Shown one piece after another: positions 9,463-22,287 of a DNA stretch of 64,000 nt. The notes beneath the pieces are model-generated. The model ran no database searches. It saw only the letters and a list, made by a program, of their open reading frames with translations, and was not told where the DNA came from. The stretch's first letter is position 1; every line of letters begins with the position of its first letter. A program made the translations under genes and the position numbers. The DNA comes from Butyriboletus loyo (taxonomy: Eukaryota > Basidiomycota > Agaricomycetes > Boletales > Boletaceae), in the NCBI GenBank assembly GCA_038093515.1, contig JBBPSI010000102.1, forward strand, positions 1-64,000, written 5' to 3'.

Positions 9463-12378
9463 CTACTGGAATGGGCCATGGGAGTATTTATCTTCTATGT
9501 TTGCAAACTCCGCCAACCACTGCTGAAGCAACTCCATAAACTCCCTATGGTTAACCTTGGTATGATTCAAACCTATCCCCTCACTGGAGCGCCTGCTGTT
9601 GATGAACATCATCCAACATTTTGCCAAAAGCTTCTTCATAGCGCGCTGCAGCTCCTCTTCGTACCAGCTCTCGGCCATGCATTCATTGACCTCGGCACTC
9701 CGAACGAGCCTACGAGCACCATCACACTGTTTGAGACTTGAGTCCTTATCGGAAGCAACATGACCCATGTTTCCCTCCGCCCAAAATGTGTAGGTCGGCG
9801 GCCAGTGCCTCATGTGTGGTAGACGGCCAGATCCAAGAGGGTGCACAAAGCCTTGTGCATCTGCAGCCTGCAACTCCTCCTTTGGGAGTGGGCCCGCATA
9901 ACTGAAGAAGAAAAGTAATAAAACATACAGGAATGACTCGATGTCATCATGATATGTGTGCTTCTCGCCGCGAAGAACGCTGAAAGACATGTACGGCGTC
10001 GTACCCTTGTAATAGCGAAAGCATAAATACGATGCACAAGTGAGAGCGTGCCGAAATATACGCACTGTCCGAAGAGCTTTCATTGGCTTCGATTTATCGA
10101 CGGGTATCGGAGAGGATGATTTCATAAACTCGTCGAAATCATCGCTGCTTTCGCTTCTTAGGACCTGCGGATGGTTGTCCTCTGCATCCTGTAGCGTAGC
10201 CATGTCAAAATCTATCAAGTACCCTCTTTCTGCTCCAGGGCGCCGTGCGAGCACAATATTATTCTCGCTGATGTCGCGGTGTAGAATACCAATCTTCGTC
10301 AGATATTCGTGGCCTTGCAAGTCCGTCAGCGAGTCCCTCCGCCCAGTGAGTGGACGAAACATACCGAGCAATGCGCCGTGCAGCCCTCTCACAAAATCAT
10401 GAACACCCCAGAAATATTTCACTGGCCGTTTGAGCTCAGAGACGCTGATAGTCAACACCCGATTTTCGACAGGAAATCCCGACAGCTGTTCCTGGCGGAG
10501 CCCTCTAATTGCTTCCAGTGTTGTACACGTTTTCCCTTTCCTCGAGGCTTTGAACGTCCTAAATAAATGTTCAGCAGACTGTTCAAGCACAAGAAGTGGA
10601 ACGGACATACCTGAAAGGCACCACGACATTAGGATGCGACTCGTTGTTCCTCAATCTTTCCAGGACTTCGTTGTGCTCTTCTTCGCGCTCGAGATCTTGC
10701 CAGGACATCTTCAGAGCGAGAAGCCTCTCTTCATCGACCGAGAACACACAGAATACTGTCGTGCCCCGCCCACGAATGGAGCTAGATGTGAACAGTATTC
10801 CCATACACGTGTAACCATACACCTTGATGGGTACGAATGCCACCCGGTTTACGTACCCAATCTTTTGCCGCTTCGACGGGTATGACTGTTCCTCGTCGCG
10901 CCAGTGATCCACCTGGTCGTAGCCCCTCTTGGAAGTGGACGAATTGGTAACACCGGACCCGAGATCAGAAACACGGGCACTATTATGGGTGTTGGTTGGT
11001 CCTCGCGAGCTCGAAGGTACGGGACACTCGGTAAGCTGGTCAGATAACCCGAGTTTCGGTCTGGCAGACGATGCGGCGCCGCCTTCGAGACTGGATGCCA
11101 CCACGGGTCTTGCAGTAGTCGGTCTCGGATTAGCTACCCTGCAAGAAACCTCTTTCTTCTCGAGCACCACGTCGGGGTTTTGCCCCAAATCCTCTCCCTC
11201 TGCCAACGCAAGACCAAGCAATATTCGAATGAACTCGATGCACCCACGACCACTCGACAGACTCAGCTCTAGCCGCTCCGTACCACTGCCTTCTCCGCGC
11301 AGCAGAGCTGCCCGCCCGGTGGTCACCGTCATTGCTGTTACGAAGTGGACCCACGGTTGTGCCCGCCTGATGCCTCTTGCATATCGATGCACCTGTGCGA
11401 GGCCCGCCCCAAAGTCCGTACTCTTCGTTTCACCGACGACGCGCGGTGTGGTAAAGTTGACATATCTTTCATCCACGGTCTTCATATCGTCCGAGAATGC
11501 TTCGATAGGCAAAACCAAGAAATCTGGACGCATGTCTTCGCCATCCGCCTCGTAGGGCAACGGGACGGCGCGACGCTTGTCCCTTGGAGCGGCAAAGCGA
11601 TTGTTCCGACGGGCCTTCGTGTCAAGCTGAGGTTTCGCCAAGTCGAAGGCCTGATCGGTGAGCTTGTTGAGGAATCCGACAAGCTCGTCTTCCTTGATGG
11701 GCTTGGCTGGGAAGTCCTTCCATCGCCACAGATATGAATTCTCTTTCTTGTTGTTCCCGTTTCCCTTTCCCTTCGCCTTGTCTTTGCCTTTTGTCTGCTT
11801 CTCTCCCTCCTCTGACGACTCGGTCTCGACTTTACCAGACTCAGAGCGCTGGCAGGCATGCCGTTTCACGTCTTCACAGGCATCGTCGAGAGCGCGCAAG
11901 ACGCCCTCGCAATCTGGGTCCAGGGCTACCTTCGGGTTTGTACCATCGACTCCGTCGCCCTCGTAAACCTCAACGTCACCGATAGAGACTAATTTTCCTA
12001 GAATATACTTGGCCAGGTTGGTTGGCACCAGGTGACCAAACATCTGATCTGCTAGGTCATCAGCGGCGAATCGAGCCTCTGCCAGTTCGTGCTGAATAGC
12101 CTTGTCGACTGGACCACGTGTTGCTGGCTGACCAGGGTGGCGGTTCGAGCCACTTTGCTTGGTGGGTGAGGGGTGGTTTTTTGTGCGGCTGGGGATATTT
12201 GGGTCCCTTCCATAAGGGCATTGTTTGATATAGTCCATGTTTCTATTGCACTGTCAACAACGTCAGAACCGCTGCAACGCGTGCGAGCGTGTGCACCTAC
12301 AATAAAATCAATGATCTTGCTGTGCGCTAATTTTTTAGTGATTGAGTCGGTGGCAGACTGAGGAAAGTCAGTCGACAT
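9463..12378 (-). CDS. FunK1-type protein kinase, copy 1 (complete)
   Basis: The product is a 900-residue kinase of the fungal-specific FunK1 family. Five exons: 12301-12378, 10611-12250, 10365-10558, 10066-10313, 9463-10005. The N-terminal half has the family's helical region and a Lys-rich low-complexity stretch. The kinase core shows the ATP-site lysine in ALKMSWQDLE, HRD in ILHRDISENN, the metal-binding DFD in YLIDFDMA, and RTGTTPYM in the activation segment. Introns are 50-60 bp with CTGAC-type branch sites, and two (51 and 60 bp) can be read through without a stop. The start at 12378 is chosen because it and the following sequence are conserved in copy 3. About 150 bp of upstream DNA (12590-12740) matches upstream of copy 3, so the promoter was duplicated too. 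Substrates of FunK1 kinases are unknown. Confidence 0.88.
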
Positions 12379-12940
12379 TTGGCAAGATGGGGGTGCAGGC
12401 GCAGAAATTGTGTATGCTGAGTGTACGGAAGGAGGAAGTTGGGGGATACGCCTTACCTGTACATGCACAAGACACGTTTAAATAAACAGCTTGGAGGCGT
12501 CGCGGAGCTGTGCTGTGTTCCACAACTGATTGTTTCACGATAGAATAACAATAACAAAATGCGGCTTCCAGTGGACAGGCCAGATTAATCTTCTGTGACC
12601 CCGAACTTTAACCTGGACTCAGTAACTGGAACAGCGCCCGTATGCTGGCCCACGTTTAGCGAGCGAATCAGGTCCTAGATGAGGATTGGTGTCAGTACCA
12701 AATTACTACCTCGTGCCAGACCTTGATCAGTTGTGGACGCGTCGAAGTGACGCGCGACTACCCATTTCCGTCACGTGAACTTGGATAAGCTGTGGGCACA
12801 TCCCGTTTTCTGTAATTCCTTCTTTGACAAAAGCGCTCTTACTAGGTTTTCGGAATATCAGGCCATACTGGAGTTCTGTTTCAAGGAAATGCAGTAATTC
12901 TTACAACTTTGCGTGTCATAAGTGACTGACTTGTACCCAC
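12379..12940. other. Divergent intergenic region, FunK1 copy 1 / Crinkler-like copy 1
   Basis: No gene seen. A TTTAAATAAAC motif lies near 12480 on the FunK1 side. Positions about 12590-12740 match, reversed, about 52835-52990 upstream of FunK1 copy 3, showing a shared upstream region. Confidence 0.6.
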
Positions 12941-15041
12941 ATGCACGAGAAAGCCTGGAAGCTTCGTTACTGCATACGTGGTCAATTCTTTAATGATGTG
13001 AGGGAGCTTGTGGTTTCCCCGGATACCACAATCAACGCACTCAGATGGCTCATCATTCAGCAAACAGCCGCTGAGTCTCGTATGAATGACGCGGCACCAA
13101 TATGTATTTACAAGGTCCCCGACGATACACCAGTACCTTTCAAATCTCAAGTAGGTGTCCTTGGAAGTCTCCATGTCTGGATTCTGTACTTGGTGACACT
13201 TTGTTGTCCGTGCAAGAGCTATCGGAGATTTTTGTGACTCCACTATCAAAATCCCGACTACACCTCATTGTCGGTGTGTGGCACTTGCGATCCAGGTCAA
13301 TTTTCATGATACTGATTCATCTATCAGATGTCGCACCTTTTGTTCTCATCCGCTATTGGCTTTGAGGAGCAGAGATTGGAAACTTCTTTGGGGTCATCTG
13401 CTCGAAGTTTGACCTGATTGATCACCTCAAGCGTGCGATCAAGGACGAAGAATCTACTCTCAAAGATGTCTTTCAGTCTGAAGTAAAGCTCTACAAGATC
13501 CTGAGCACGGGCAACGAACTTGGCGAGATTCTTGACAATAATACAGAGAGTCAATTCTTGAGTGGAGCTCAGCTGCTGGGGAGGATCTTCGACGATGTTC
13601 ATTTCTCAGAGATTCCATTTGTTGTCGTGGACTGGGTCGATGAAAGTAAGCAAGCCCTTCATGGTGCAACTGATACTCACCCATGCTCCCAGAGGTATCC
13701 AAGCTGCCTCCATCTGTACATCGTTTTATCGGGAATGGTGAACCGATTTCCAACGCACACATAGAGTACCTGACAGGCGCTCCAAAGAAGGCGCCATCTG
13801 CGCCGTCTTCATTCCAAAAACGACAAAAAGGTCATAAGTTGATACCTTGTGACCGTCCTCGTGATCCCGAGGGCGACTGTGAAGATACCATCCCTCCATT
13901 CTGTCTTTGGCCAGTTCGTTGATGACTGCCAGACCATCGAGATCAAATCCGAGGACAACCGCCTCGTCCAACAGCTCGCGATCACCATGTCAACTTTGTA
14001 TGACAACGAAGCATCACGTGTTTTTCATATCAACAAAGCACTCAAAGACTATGAGATATGCCTCGAAAGCGCCAAAATCTTGAATACTGGCTATAAAATG
14101 CACCGGTGTATTTCTGTGAATGAACACCGCTCTGTGATTCCTGAATTCAAGAACGAAGTGGGGAGCGCAGGGGAACCATATTTCCAAGTTGTCACATACT
14201 ATTTAGAGTTAACGAGCCAAAATGCACCCGAGATCTACTCTTCCGTGCCTGCTGCTGGCCATTTTCGGTTAGTGCGAGGCGTCTAGCATTCTCTACTGAG
14301 TTGTTTGTCGTTTCGACAGGACCGTACATCGTCTTCGGCGGTGCCACCTGGAACTTGCGACCGACAGTGCAGATCTTGTCAACACCGATTGCGTTTAACT
14401 TTCATTCGACTGATGTCCGTCGCCGCGTTGCCGTCGTGCGTCACATGTATTACAAGGAACGTCACTTTTCAAAAACACATTTCTTTCCAAAACCACACGG
14501 CGTTCTAAAACTACATCTGAGTCTGAAACCATACCGCCCCCACCCCTCCAGCTTTTTCCGTATAAAACAAGTTACGAACAGCTTGGCGGAAAAGAAACAA
14601 TAGAATTCCAGTACGATGGGGAGGATCGGAACTGAAGTCGATCGTAAAGAGCGGATCTGCATTAAATTCTCTCGAACTTATTCGCAGGAAGCTCACGAGT
14701 ATTTAGCATCTCTGGGACATGCCCCAGTTCTGCGAGGGCTAGAAACCATCTTCGGCGGTTGGATCATGGCTGTCTTTGAGGTGCTCTCCGACTTCGAGAC
14801 GCTCGCAGATCGCAAGCGGCCTCTGCCTTCATCTGTTTTTGGTTTCATCTCTGCGACGCTCCGCCAGTTTCATGAAGCTTGCTTTGTGCATGTGGACGTC
14901 CGCGACGTGAATATCATGGTGTCCAGGACGAACGAGAAGAACTTCAAAAATGCCACCCGGTTCACGTACGCGATCTTTTGCCGCTTCGACGGACGCGACT
15001 GCTCCAGTGATCCCTCTTGGAATTACTGCGTGGGCTATTGA
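12941..15041 (+). pseudogene. Crinkler-like header/kinase-like gene, copy 1 (broken)
   Basis: This is the paralog of the gene at 48745-50635. In order it keeps two ubiquitin-fold-like N-terminal modules of Crinkler header type, a middle domain with EFKNEVG, and a kinase-like part with a lysine in ICIKF and VHVDVRDVNIM, which resembles an HxDxxxxN loop. Damage seen by comparison: a frame loss near 13190-13210, a CGA-to-TGA stop near 13366, a frame change near 13895 after a small deletion, and further frame changes after 14440. The kinase-like part ends where a FunK1 relic begins (about 14954), so its C-terminal lobe is missing. It still keeps kinase-like sequence that copy 2 has lost. Crinkler proteins are known as secreted or intracellular effectors in several eukaryotes; no role is inferred here. 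Confidence 0.7.
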
Positions 15042-15065
15042 CAATCGTGGTGTCAACTTGGAAGT
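14954..15065 (-). pseudogene. FunK1 relic fragment
   Basis: On the minus strand this 110-base piece matches the linker just before the kinase core of FunK1 copy 1 (the region coding STSKRGYDQV to SKRQKIGYVNRV), with several changes and small deletions. It is fused to the end of the broken Crinkler-like gene. Confidence 0.65.
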
Positions 15066-15148
15066 GTACCAGTAGCTATCGGCGGTCAATGCCTGGACTA
15101 TACGTGCTCGCTTGAGATCAAACAACTTCGTCACCGGCGATCGCCGGA

Positions 15149-16577
15149 ATGTATAGTACTCACCTTACGATGTCTACTGGCACAGGCAGCACTTCCCCAA
15201 CAACCGATCCATGCTCATCAGAGAGATCTCGCCGCCCAACTTGGCCCATCGTTGATCTTGCCAATCCACACGACAAAGGCAATTCGAAAACTCGTTTCGC
15301 AGGTCGAACTACATGGACCACTCCAGAAACCAGCGAATTCATCAGCCACCTCGCGCCCCACCACGCATCAGCAGGCCACAACAGTTTCAAGCACGAGACG
15401 TACAACGAGATTGCCGCAGAGCTGAACAGAATTTTCCCGTCCCAAAGCGTACCGAAAACAGGCAAGTCCTGTCGGCCCTCGTAGTGGAAGAGTGTACGTA
15501 TATCATCGATGTCTATGATCTACGAAGCTGACTCGGATTTTGTTGAAGATCATGGCTGAATACTCTCTGATCCGCGAGATCGGATTCGGAAGCGTCATAA
15601 TTGATTTTCACTATGACGATGTCCGTGGGGTTGTCGTCGAAAATGCATGGACAAGATTTTGCAAGGTACGAACGCTCTCCCCATCACTCATTTCCCGCTG
15701 ACGCTTTTTTTTTCAGGCTCATCCAAGTGCGGCGGGGTCTGAGGGGAATCCCTGACCCTACTGGGACAAAGTATCGCGCCTCCCTGTCGTTGCAAAGGGG
15801 GCCTATGCATACTACCCAGGGTTGTCCAAACCAACGCATGGAAAATAAATGATCGGCGCTTCAACAAACCCTATGGCCTCAACCACTTTCACCACCGAGT
15901 CCCCGGACACGCAGAGTCCTCGTGTTGGCTTCGCAAGTTCCGTACCTGCTGGCCCCTCCAGCGCCGATCCGGGCCGATCACGTCTGAGTCTGGAAATCAC
16001 ATCATGGTCCCCTCAATCGCCGCCGTCCGAATCGCAAATCCCCGATTCAACCCCCCCCCTTCAACGCCATCCACCCATCTTTCGCGCGCCCCCCCTCCCC
16101 CCTCAGTCCACTATCTCCATGACCTCGTCCAAGTCTGAAATGACGAGTGTCAGTCAGACGAAGAAGGCTCGTAAAACGATCTCGCACACTCTCTGAAACC
16201 ACACAAGCAAAGATCGACGTCAGCACGGCGCTTCAAGTCAATTTCAGGCCATCGTCCAGTCAGCCTACGAACCCATCAACTCGGCTTCGCCGGGACTTGC
16301 GCGGCCTGAATTGCAGTTGCAGGATTCTCCATTCCGTCCGACTTCTTCCGACAACGAGTCCATGGAACAAGCCGCAGAGGTCCTCGCGTCATTCAATCCT
16401 CATTCCATTAGAGAACAACGAGCTTGTCGATTACACGCCCGATCCGAGGACCAAGATGAAGGTAAAACCCTTCCTCGACTTCCGATCGAGCGAGATCTGG
16501 ATCAAGAACGCCCTCGCCAAAGTCCGTGCAGGGAAAGATGGAGAATTGCAAGACGTGGTGACGTTTCGATGGTATGT
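15149..16577 (+). pseudogene. Myb/SANT-like DNA-binding domain gene, degraded
   Basis: The first part (ATG at 15170) encodes TWTTPETSEFISHL and KTGKSC, the pattern of the Myb/SANT-like domain found in many agaric gene families derived from transposons. It continues in other frames with GVVVENAWTRFCK, a probable intron (about 15665-15717) and PYWDKVSRL. A Ser/Pro-rich linker (15849-16196) follows, then a C-terminal helical domain with LENNELVDYTPD and SSEIWIKNALAKV. In-frame stops (TAG near 15482, TGA near 15757) and frame changes show that it is broken, though unseen introns could explain some of them. The family probably binds DNA; a specific function is not known. Confidence 0.55.
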
Positions 16578-17143
16578 ATGTTTCGTCCGTTCGCATTCTA
16601 CACCCCTCATATGTTGATGTTGTTCCCGTTCATAGGATTCGTGTGTATACTGTGCGTTGTACACTACTACTAGTAGTATATCTTTAGTCCTTATCCGTAC
16701 CGTGTGCGCACCAAGATCGATCTCCCTGTAAAAACAACCGCGCAGTAAAAGATGACGATAAACAACGAGCAGGGCCACGTCGCGGGGTATCGACATCGCG
16801 TACGACGGATGTGCTCACTCTGACTGTTGGTTCCTACCAAGTAGCAGTAACAGTACTGCGAACGAGATGTAAAGGGCGACGACCACCGGACGATACGGAT
16901 GGAATAATAGTTGAAAGACATGCATGTGTGTGTGGATGAGGTAACATATATACGTGAAGTATGAGTATGTGTGGAGGGATGTCCTTGTGCTGCGAGGGCA
17001 TATAAAGGAGAGGGACATAAGGTCATAAAGACAGAGGGAACAGAAGGAAGGGAAAGAGACCAAGGCCAGATAACGTGTGTCGTGAAAATGCGGACAACGA
17101 CCACCATCCCGCGCACCATACAGCACATCCGTTTACTCACTAA
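16578..17143. other. Intergenic, probable 3' flank of ATG13
   Basis: Only low-complexity open frames on the minus strand are present (for example 16691-17140, rich in Thr/His/Ser). A small palindrome (ACTACTAGTAGT) lies near 16665. No gene is supported. Confidence 0.5.
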
Positions 17144-19630
17144 TCACCGGTCACCCTCGATGTCCACCCTGTCCGACAATCCAGCCTGTCCTCCACTCGA
17201 GCCGGTTTCCATCGCACTCACAGACTTCAATGAACCAAGGTGTCTTTCCCTCCCAAGCCCGCTCGGAAGCCCCGACCCCAACCCACCAGCCCCTCGACTG
17301 CTGGGCCGCGAGATGGGCGCGTAGTCCTCTCCCCTGACTACCCCGCCCGCAAATCCAGACCCAGACCCAGATCCACCACTCGCGCTGTTCCGCCTCCGAC
17401 TGCTCCCACTTCCGAGACCCTCGAGGGAAGCTAAAAATACCTCGTGCATATGTCTCAATTTCTCGTCCACCTCCGCCTCACGCGTTAGCATAGGTCCCAT
17501 CGATGCCGAGGACCGTCCCGACTCCCCGTCGCTCGCACCCATTCTATCAGAAGAATGTCGCACGTGCTCACCCGCGACCAGTCCCAATCCCAGAGCCACG
17601 CTGGCTCCAGAGGATCCCGAGGCAGAAGCGGCCGATACAACGAGCTCCGGTGTGCCATGCCGGCCGGGACTCGACGCCATAACGGGTAGTCTGCTGGACA
17701 AAACATCAGATGGAGCGGATAACGGTTGCCTCGCAGCCACAGACGCGAGTGGCTTTCGCGCGTCGATCTCTTGCACAAAAATCGAAATATCGTCGTCGTC
17801 CGTCGTTGCGCCCAAAAAAGCGGGCGCACCACTGCCACTTCCTGCGCCATTCCCCCCTGAGCGTTCGCCGTCTTTGCGTTCCATGCCAGCGGTGCTCCCT
17901 GGACTTCCGTCGCTCGTGGCACCTCCAGATGCAGCGTACCGATGCCCAAAGCTACTCGAGTAGCGCTTACGAGGGGGTGGACGCGGTGAGGTGTCCTCGC
18001 CTTCCGCGGAAGCAAGCGAGCGGCGATCACCAAGACTTGATGGTGGAGAAGGTCTGTTCACGCAGATTGGAGAGGGTACCACACGAGAAGAATTAGGTGA
18101 AGTCTGCGTTGGGCGTGCTGGAACGCTGGGAAGGGCAACGCCACTGGCGAGCGGAGAAGGTTGGCGAAGGGAAGGAGAAGGAGAATGGATAGAAGGCGAG
18201 CCCGATGAAAGTGTCGAAGACTTGAACGGATGGACCGTATTGATGTTCGGTTTGCGAATGGGCAGCGGGGAAGGGAGATCCTAAAAGACATTAGCGAAAA
18301 GGGGCTATTCCCAAAAAGGACAGCGCCTACAAGGCTGCTCCTTCCCGTAGCGCTGGCGCTCTCCCCGCGGATCCTTGCAGCGACACCAATCAAGGGTGTC
18401 ACATCGTCCTTTGACCACGTTGTGCTCCCTTCTGGACGCGAGGAAGCGACGGATAGGGCAGAAGTTGACCCAGCGGTGGCCATATTAGTCGATGTTCTGC
18501 TCAGCGGCAACGCCGCACTCCGAGGGCTGTGACTGCCCGGCAAGGAATTCGTGCGAGAGTGGGCAGGAGGTAACACAAACTGGCCCGCAATGGCGGAGGG
18601 AGGCGACTTTGGAAGGGAAGTACGAAGACTACCGGGAAGACCTGACATGGAGTCACGCTGCTGGTTCTTTACTAACGTTGGAGTAAAGTCTGGTCCTTCG
18701 TCCAAAGATAGAAATCGGGAAGAGAGCAAAGATTCGAGTTCATCAAGCTGGAAGTTGGGGGAAGTTAGGTACTTGGCTGTGAGACTGAGGGTGCCCATCG
18801 GATGAGGGATGGACGGGAATGTGTGTGTCTCGTAAGGGAGAGGGGGTGTATTTGGCGCGGGGGGTGCGTCTACCGAGTAGTACGCAGTATTATGCCACGA
18901 CCAATGGATTTAAACACGCAAAGACGGACATGAGCACCTCGTGCTTTCTAGGGTTTGAATGACAACACGTGTGACTTACCAAAACGGAGGATGTCAGTGG
19001 GATAGTCTTCCAGAGATTTAATCCGTAGCTGAATGGTGAGATTTCCATTGCGATAAGGAGTGCTCGTCCGACGTCGTAGCTTCTTGAAGAGCTTCCAAGA
19101 GGGAAGAATGCGGAGAAGACTGAATAGACTGCGAAAGAGGGGTATGCCATGTTTGTAGATGGTAGAAGGAGCGACGTCGCTTGGCTCATCGCTGTGTTGT
19201 GGAGGGGTGTAGGTAGGAGAGAAAGTGAGGAGCCAATTCTCGAGAAGGATGTGTTGTGGGGTGGGATCGATACGAACACGAGACGAATCAGGGGCAAGAT
19301 AGACAAGGACTTGATTGTTGGTCAGTTCTGGAACGGATAGCAAGACCTGTAGTTCAAAAGGGGGTGGAGAGGGAGAACAGGAGACGGCACGATAAATTCT
19401 GAGGTGATCCTTGAAGATATCAGAGTCGGGTGTCTCGAGGTTGAACTGAGTGGGAGGACGGATTATGATTGAGTGAAGATCAGAGAGAAGTGGGGGAGCG
19501 AACGCACCCATTTGTCGACCTTTCCCTGAGACCTTGTCTCTGCGGTAGTTCTGGCATTGCTCACGACGAGACAGAGCTTTGTGTAGAACCTGTGAGCGAT
19601 TTGGTCGGCCTTCTGAATATCATTGGACAT
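17144..19630 (-). CDS. atg13: Autophagy-related protein 13
   Basis: This is the regulatory subunit of the Atg1/ULK1 kinase complex that starts autophagosome formation in the cytoplasm. Four exons: 19508-19630, 18980-19445, 18331-18869, 17144-18280, giving 754 residues. The N-terminus holds the HORMA-domain hallmarks ADQIAHRFYTKLCLVV, VDKWFNLE, ILLENWLLTF and IPLFRSLFSLLRILPSWKLF, then PMGTLSLTAKYL. The C-terminal half is a long Ser/Pro/Gly-rich disordered tail with VHPFKSSTLSSG and a DDDDISIFVQEIDARKPL block, as expected for the Atg1/Atg17-binding region. Introns are 62, 110 and 50 bp, and all junction frames agree. The start is fixed by MSNDIQKADQ, which leads straight into the conserved DQIxxRFYTK motif. 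Confidence 0.92.
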
Positions 19631-21328
19631 GGCAAAGACGAAGAGGATGGCGTAGGATGAGGGTCGTAGTTGATTAGAGCAGAGACGGCATTAGAGTACG
19701 ACGATCTACTTGGGCAGAGAAAGGAGAAAAGGAGGTAAACCGAACATCCGCACGCGCTGCTGTACAACTTGTGGTACACCTGAGAAAGGCTGAATATGAC
19801 ATAAGCATCACCTCAATCCCTGAGCCTGCCAATCTGATTGTTGTCACCGCCATACCGGCCATTGGTGAGCCATTTTGCGCAATTTCCGTGTGTAAAAAGA
19901 TCCCTATCGTCGAAATTCGGACTACCAGCCAAGCCGAGCGAACACACATGCCATCCCTGACCTGTGTGGTAAATTGACTTTTCAAGCTCGGCTGCTGCTG
20001 CTGTTTCTCCAATCAGAGAGCCCCTTGAATCATTTCGGCTTGTTGGAATCATCCTCGTCCCCAGCACGTAACGTGTACGCAATCAAACACACACAGAGCG
20101 TGTTCACGTCCTGGCCGAGTCGCTTGTCTATCGCTGGCTCGATAGGTAGGGACTCGTTGTTTGGCACGGCAATGGGCCTTGTGTACACCCACTGGATCGC
20201 TCTGTTTCAGTGCTCGCGCGTAACTCACCGCAGTTAGATCGGTAATGTCTTATCGTCTCATTACCCCCTGGTGTGTTCGTGGCCTGGATCCCCCCGAACG
20301 AAGCGTACGTTACACCGCTGCGCCGCCGTATCAAAAGCCATACGCGGGGGTGAATGTGCCCGACTGATCCAACCGCCATGTGAATTTTCTCGTTCATTTC
20401 AGGTTTAAAGCTCCCATCATCACAAATTCCATCATCACAGTCACCCCATTTTCCCGGTCCCGACTGTTCCAGGCTCCTCGTGCCTTGCCTGTCGCACACG
20501 TATGGCAGGTGTTTCGCCTTATCACGTCCTTGCAATCAGTCGCGTGCGTAGAGTAATAGAGCCCTGGTAGATATGATACGAACCCTCGTCAATCAGTTTC
20601 TCAAATCTGTCCCCTATATCGGCGCTAATGCTTGGGGCCGGATTCGTTCATCGATGCACATCGGTGGTGGTAGCAGACGTGAGAACTCGGAGGTCGATAA
20701 TCGCCATGGGCAAACTCCGCACTGGAACCTGCATTCCGGCGATATTTCAGCACACTCGTCCCGCGTTCGTACGTCGCGGCTTTTCAGAGGCGCTACGGTT
20801 TGCTGTGTTATTACTTATCGAATACAGCACGGGGTCGGTCACCTGCGGTGCGTAGGCAACGCCGCAGGCCATCTTCCAGCGGAACCTTCCATTTTAGGCA
20901 TCGTAGGGTTGAGATGTTGCCGACTCCTACTAGTAGCTCACCACAGCTACTGCTGTTCGAATTGACGGACGACGGGGATTTCACACTGCGCGTTGCCATT
21001 CATGAGTATTGCCATCTCTTGTCGTCATGGACTGATTGTCCAGTCGAGCCAGTTATTTATGCCCCCCGCTTGGCTGTTCCCGCTGCCGGTTAATCGATTC
21101 AACTCACCCCGAACAGCTTGAGCTGAATGTGACGTTTCACCAGGGTGAGTACAGAGAAGCATCAGTAGTTTCCTTGCATCTCGTCGGATAGGTGACGTAT
21201 ACAGCATGTTATGGGTCACCCATTCGAGTCTCTGACGTCGGCGCAGCACAGATAGCGCGCCGTCTCGTGGTATTTCTTAAGTCATCGATGCTGGTGGGAT
21301 AACATATTCCCAGTCCTACATACACGCC
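19631..21328. other. Intergenic region between ATG13 and the GST gene
   Basis: About 1.7 kb with short unrelated open frames on both strands and no recognisable domain, repeat or RNA gene. It probably holds the ATG13 promoter on the left and the GST promoter on the right. Confidence 0.5.
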
Positions 21329-22201
21329 ATGTCTCAACCAATGATCGTCCTGTACGACGTGCCCTCCAACATTCCACAGTCTTGGGCACCCAATGTCTGG
21401 CGGATAAGGTCAGTACATCTCTATTTCCCCCTCTTTCTGAATCTGTTCATTACCATTTTCAGGCTAATCCTGAACTACAAACGCCTTCCCTACCGTACCT
21501 GCTGGGTCGAGTTCCCAGACATCGAGAAAACCCTGCGCACCATCAACGCACCACCCACCTCTATACGCCCCGATGGCCAACCCGTATACACCCTCCCCGC
21601 GATCCTCGACCCTATTCACATTTCTAGTAGCACCTACCCTGATCCATCAGGCTCGCGTTCTCAACCCCACCCCGTCGTACTCACCCACACGAACACGATC
21701 GCAGAGTACCTCGAATGCACATACCCCGCGCGTCCAGTCGTCCCAGAGGGCACACGCGCACTCCAGGCGCTCTTCGTGCACTACGTCACCGAAATATTCA
21801 TACAGCCACTCTTACCAATCATGGTACCGCTCAGTCATCAACGTTTGCCACCGCACGTGCAGAACCATTTTCGCGTCGGCGTCGACGCCGATGATAGAGA
21901 AGTCGGAGACGGTGCCGCAGGGGAGCAACATGCGTGGAGGCGAGAGGAGAAGTGGGCGGCGGTGCAGGCGCAATTCGCATCCCTTGCTGGTATTCTCGAG
22001 AAGAACGCGGGTGACGGGGACGGGGATGGGGTCGTCGTCATGGGCCACGAGCTAACGTACGCCGACTTTGCAATATGCTCGGTCTTGATCTGGATCGAGA
22101 AGATCGCACCACATGAGGGATGGACGAGGGTGAGAGAGTGGGACGGGGGACGATGGTGGAGGTTGTGGGAGAGATGTAAGGAATACATGGACGTGTTTTG
22201 A
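21329..22201 (+). CDS. Glutathione S-transferase, basidiomycete type
   Basis: The enzyme conjugates or reduces substrates with glutathione in the cytosol. Two exons, 21329-21408 and 21463-22201, give 272 residues; the 54-bp intron (GTCAGT donor) can also be read through. The N-terminal thioredoxin-fold part has YDVPSNIPQSWAPNVWR, LNYKRLPYRTCWVEFPDIE and PDGQPVYTLPAI, followed by the glutathione-contact region (THTNTIAEYLE). The helical C-terminal domain has GHELTYADFAICSVLIWIEK. This pattern is common in wood- and litter-decay basidiomycetes, whose GSTs detoxify aromatics. An acidic Gly/Asp insert lies near residues 195-235. Neighbours give no pathway clue. Confidence 0.88.
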   Translation: MSQPMIVLYDVPSNIPQSWAPNVWRIRSVHLYFPLFLNLFITIFRLILNYKRLPYRTCWVEFPDIEKTLRTINAPPTSIRPDGQPVYTLPAILDPIHISSSTYPDPSGSRSQPHPVVLTHTNTIAEYLECTYPARPVVPEGTRALQALFVHYVTEIFIQPLLPIMVPLSHQRLPPHVQNHFRVGVDADDREVGDGAAGEQHAWRREEKWAAVQAQFASLAGILEKNAGDGDGDGVVVMGHELTYADFAICSVLIWIEKIAPHEGWTRVREWDGGRWWRLWERCKEYMDVF

Positions 22202-22255
22202 GTCATGATATGATATGAGAGTGGGCATGTGCAGAAAAAGGTGATGCCAGAGTTT

Positions 22256-22287
22256 TTCTTCTTCTTCTTCTTCTTCTTCTTCTTCTT
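22256..22287. repeat. CTT microsatellite
   Basis: About nine CTT units in the 3' flank of the GST gene. Confidence 0.9.

Noticed and set aside
9243..9479. Minus-strand ORF of 78 codons
   Set aside because: It overlaps the 3' end of FunK1 copy 1 and has no recognisable domain or conserved counterpart behind copies 2 and 3.
16691..17140. Minus-strand ORF of 149 codons downstream of ATG13
   Set aside because: Low-complexity Thr/Ser/His composition with several frames open at once; better explained as 3' flank.
19674..20535. Several open frames upstream of ATG13
   Set aside because: No domain, no consistent splice sites and no similarity to anything I know.
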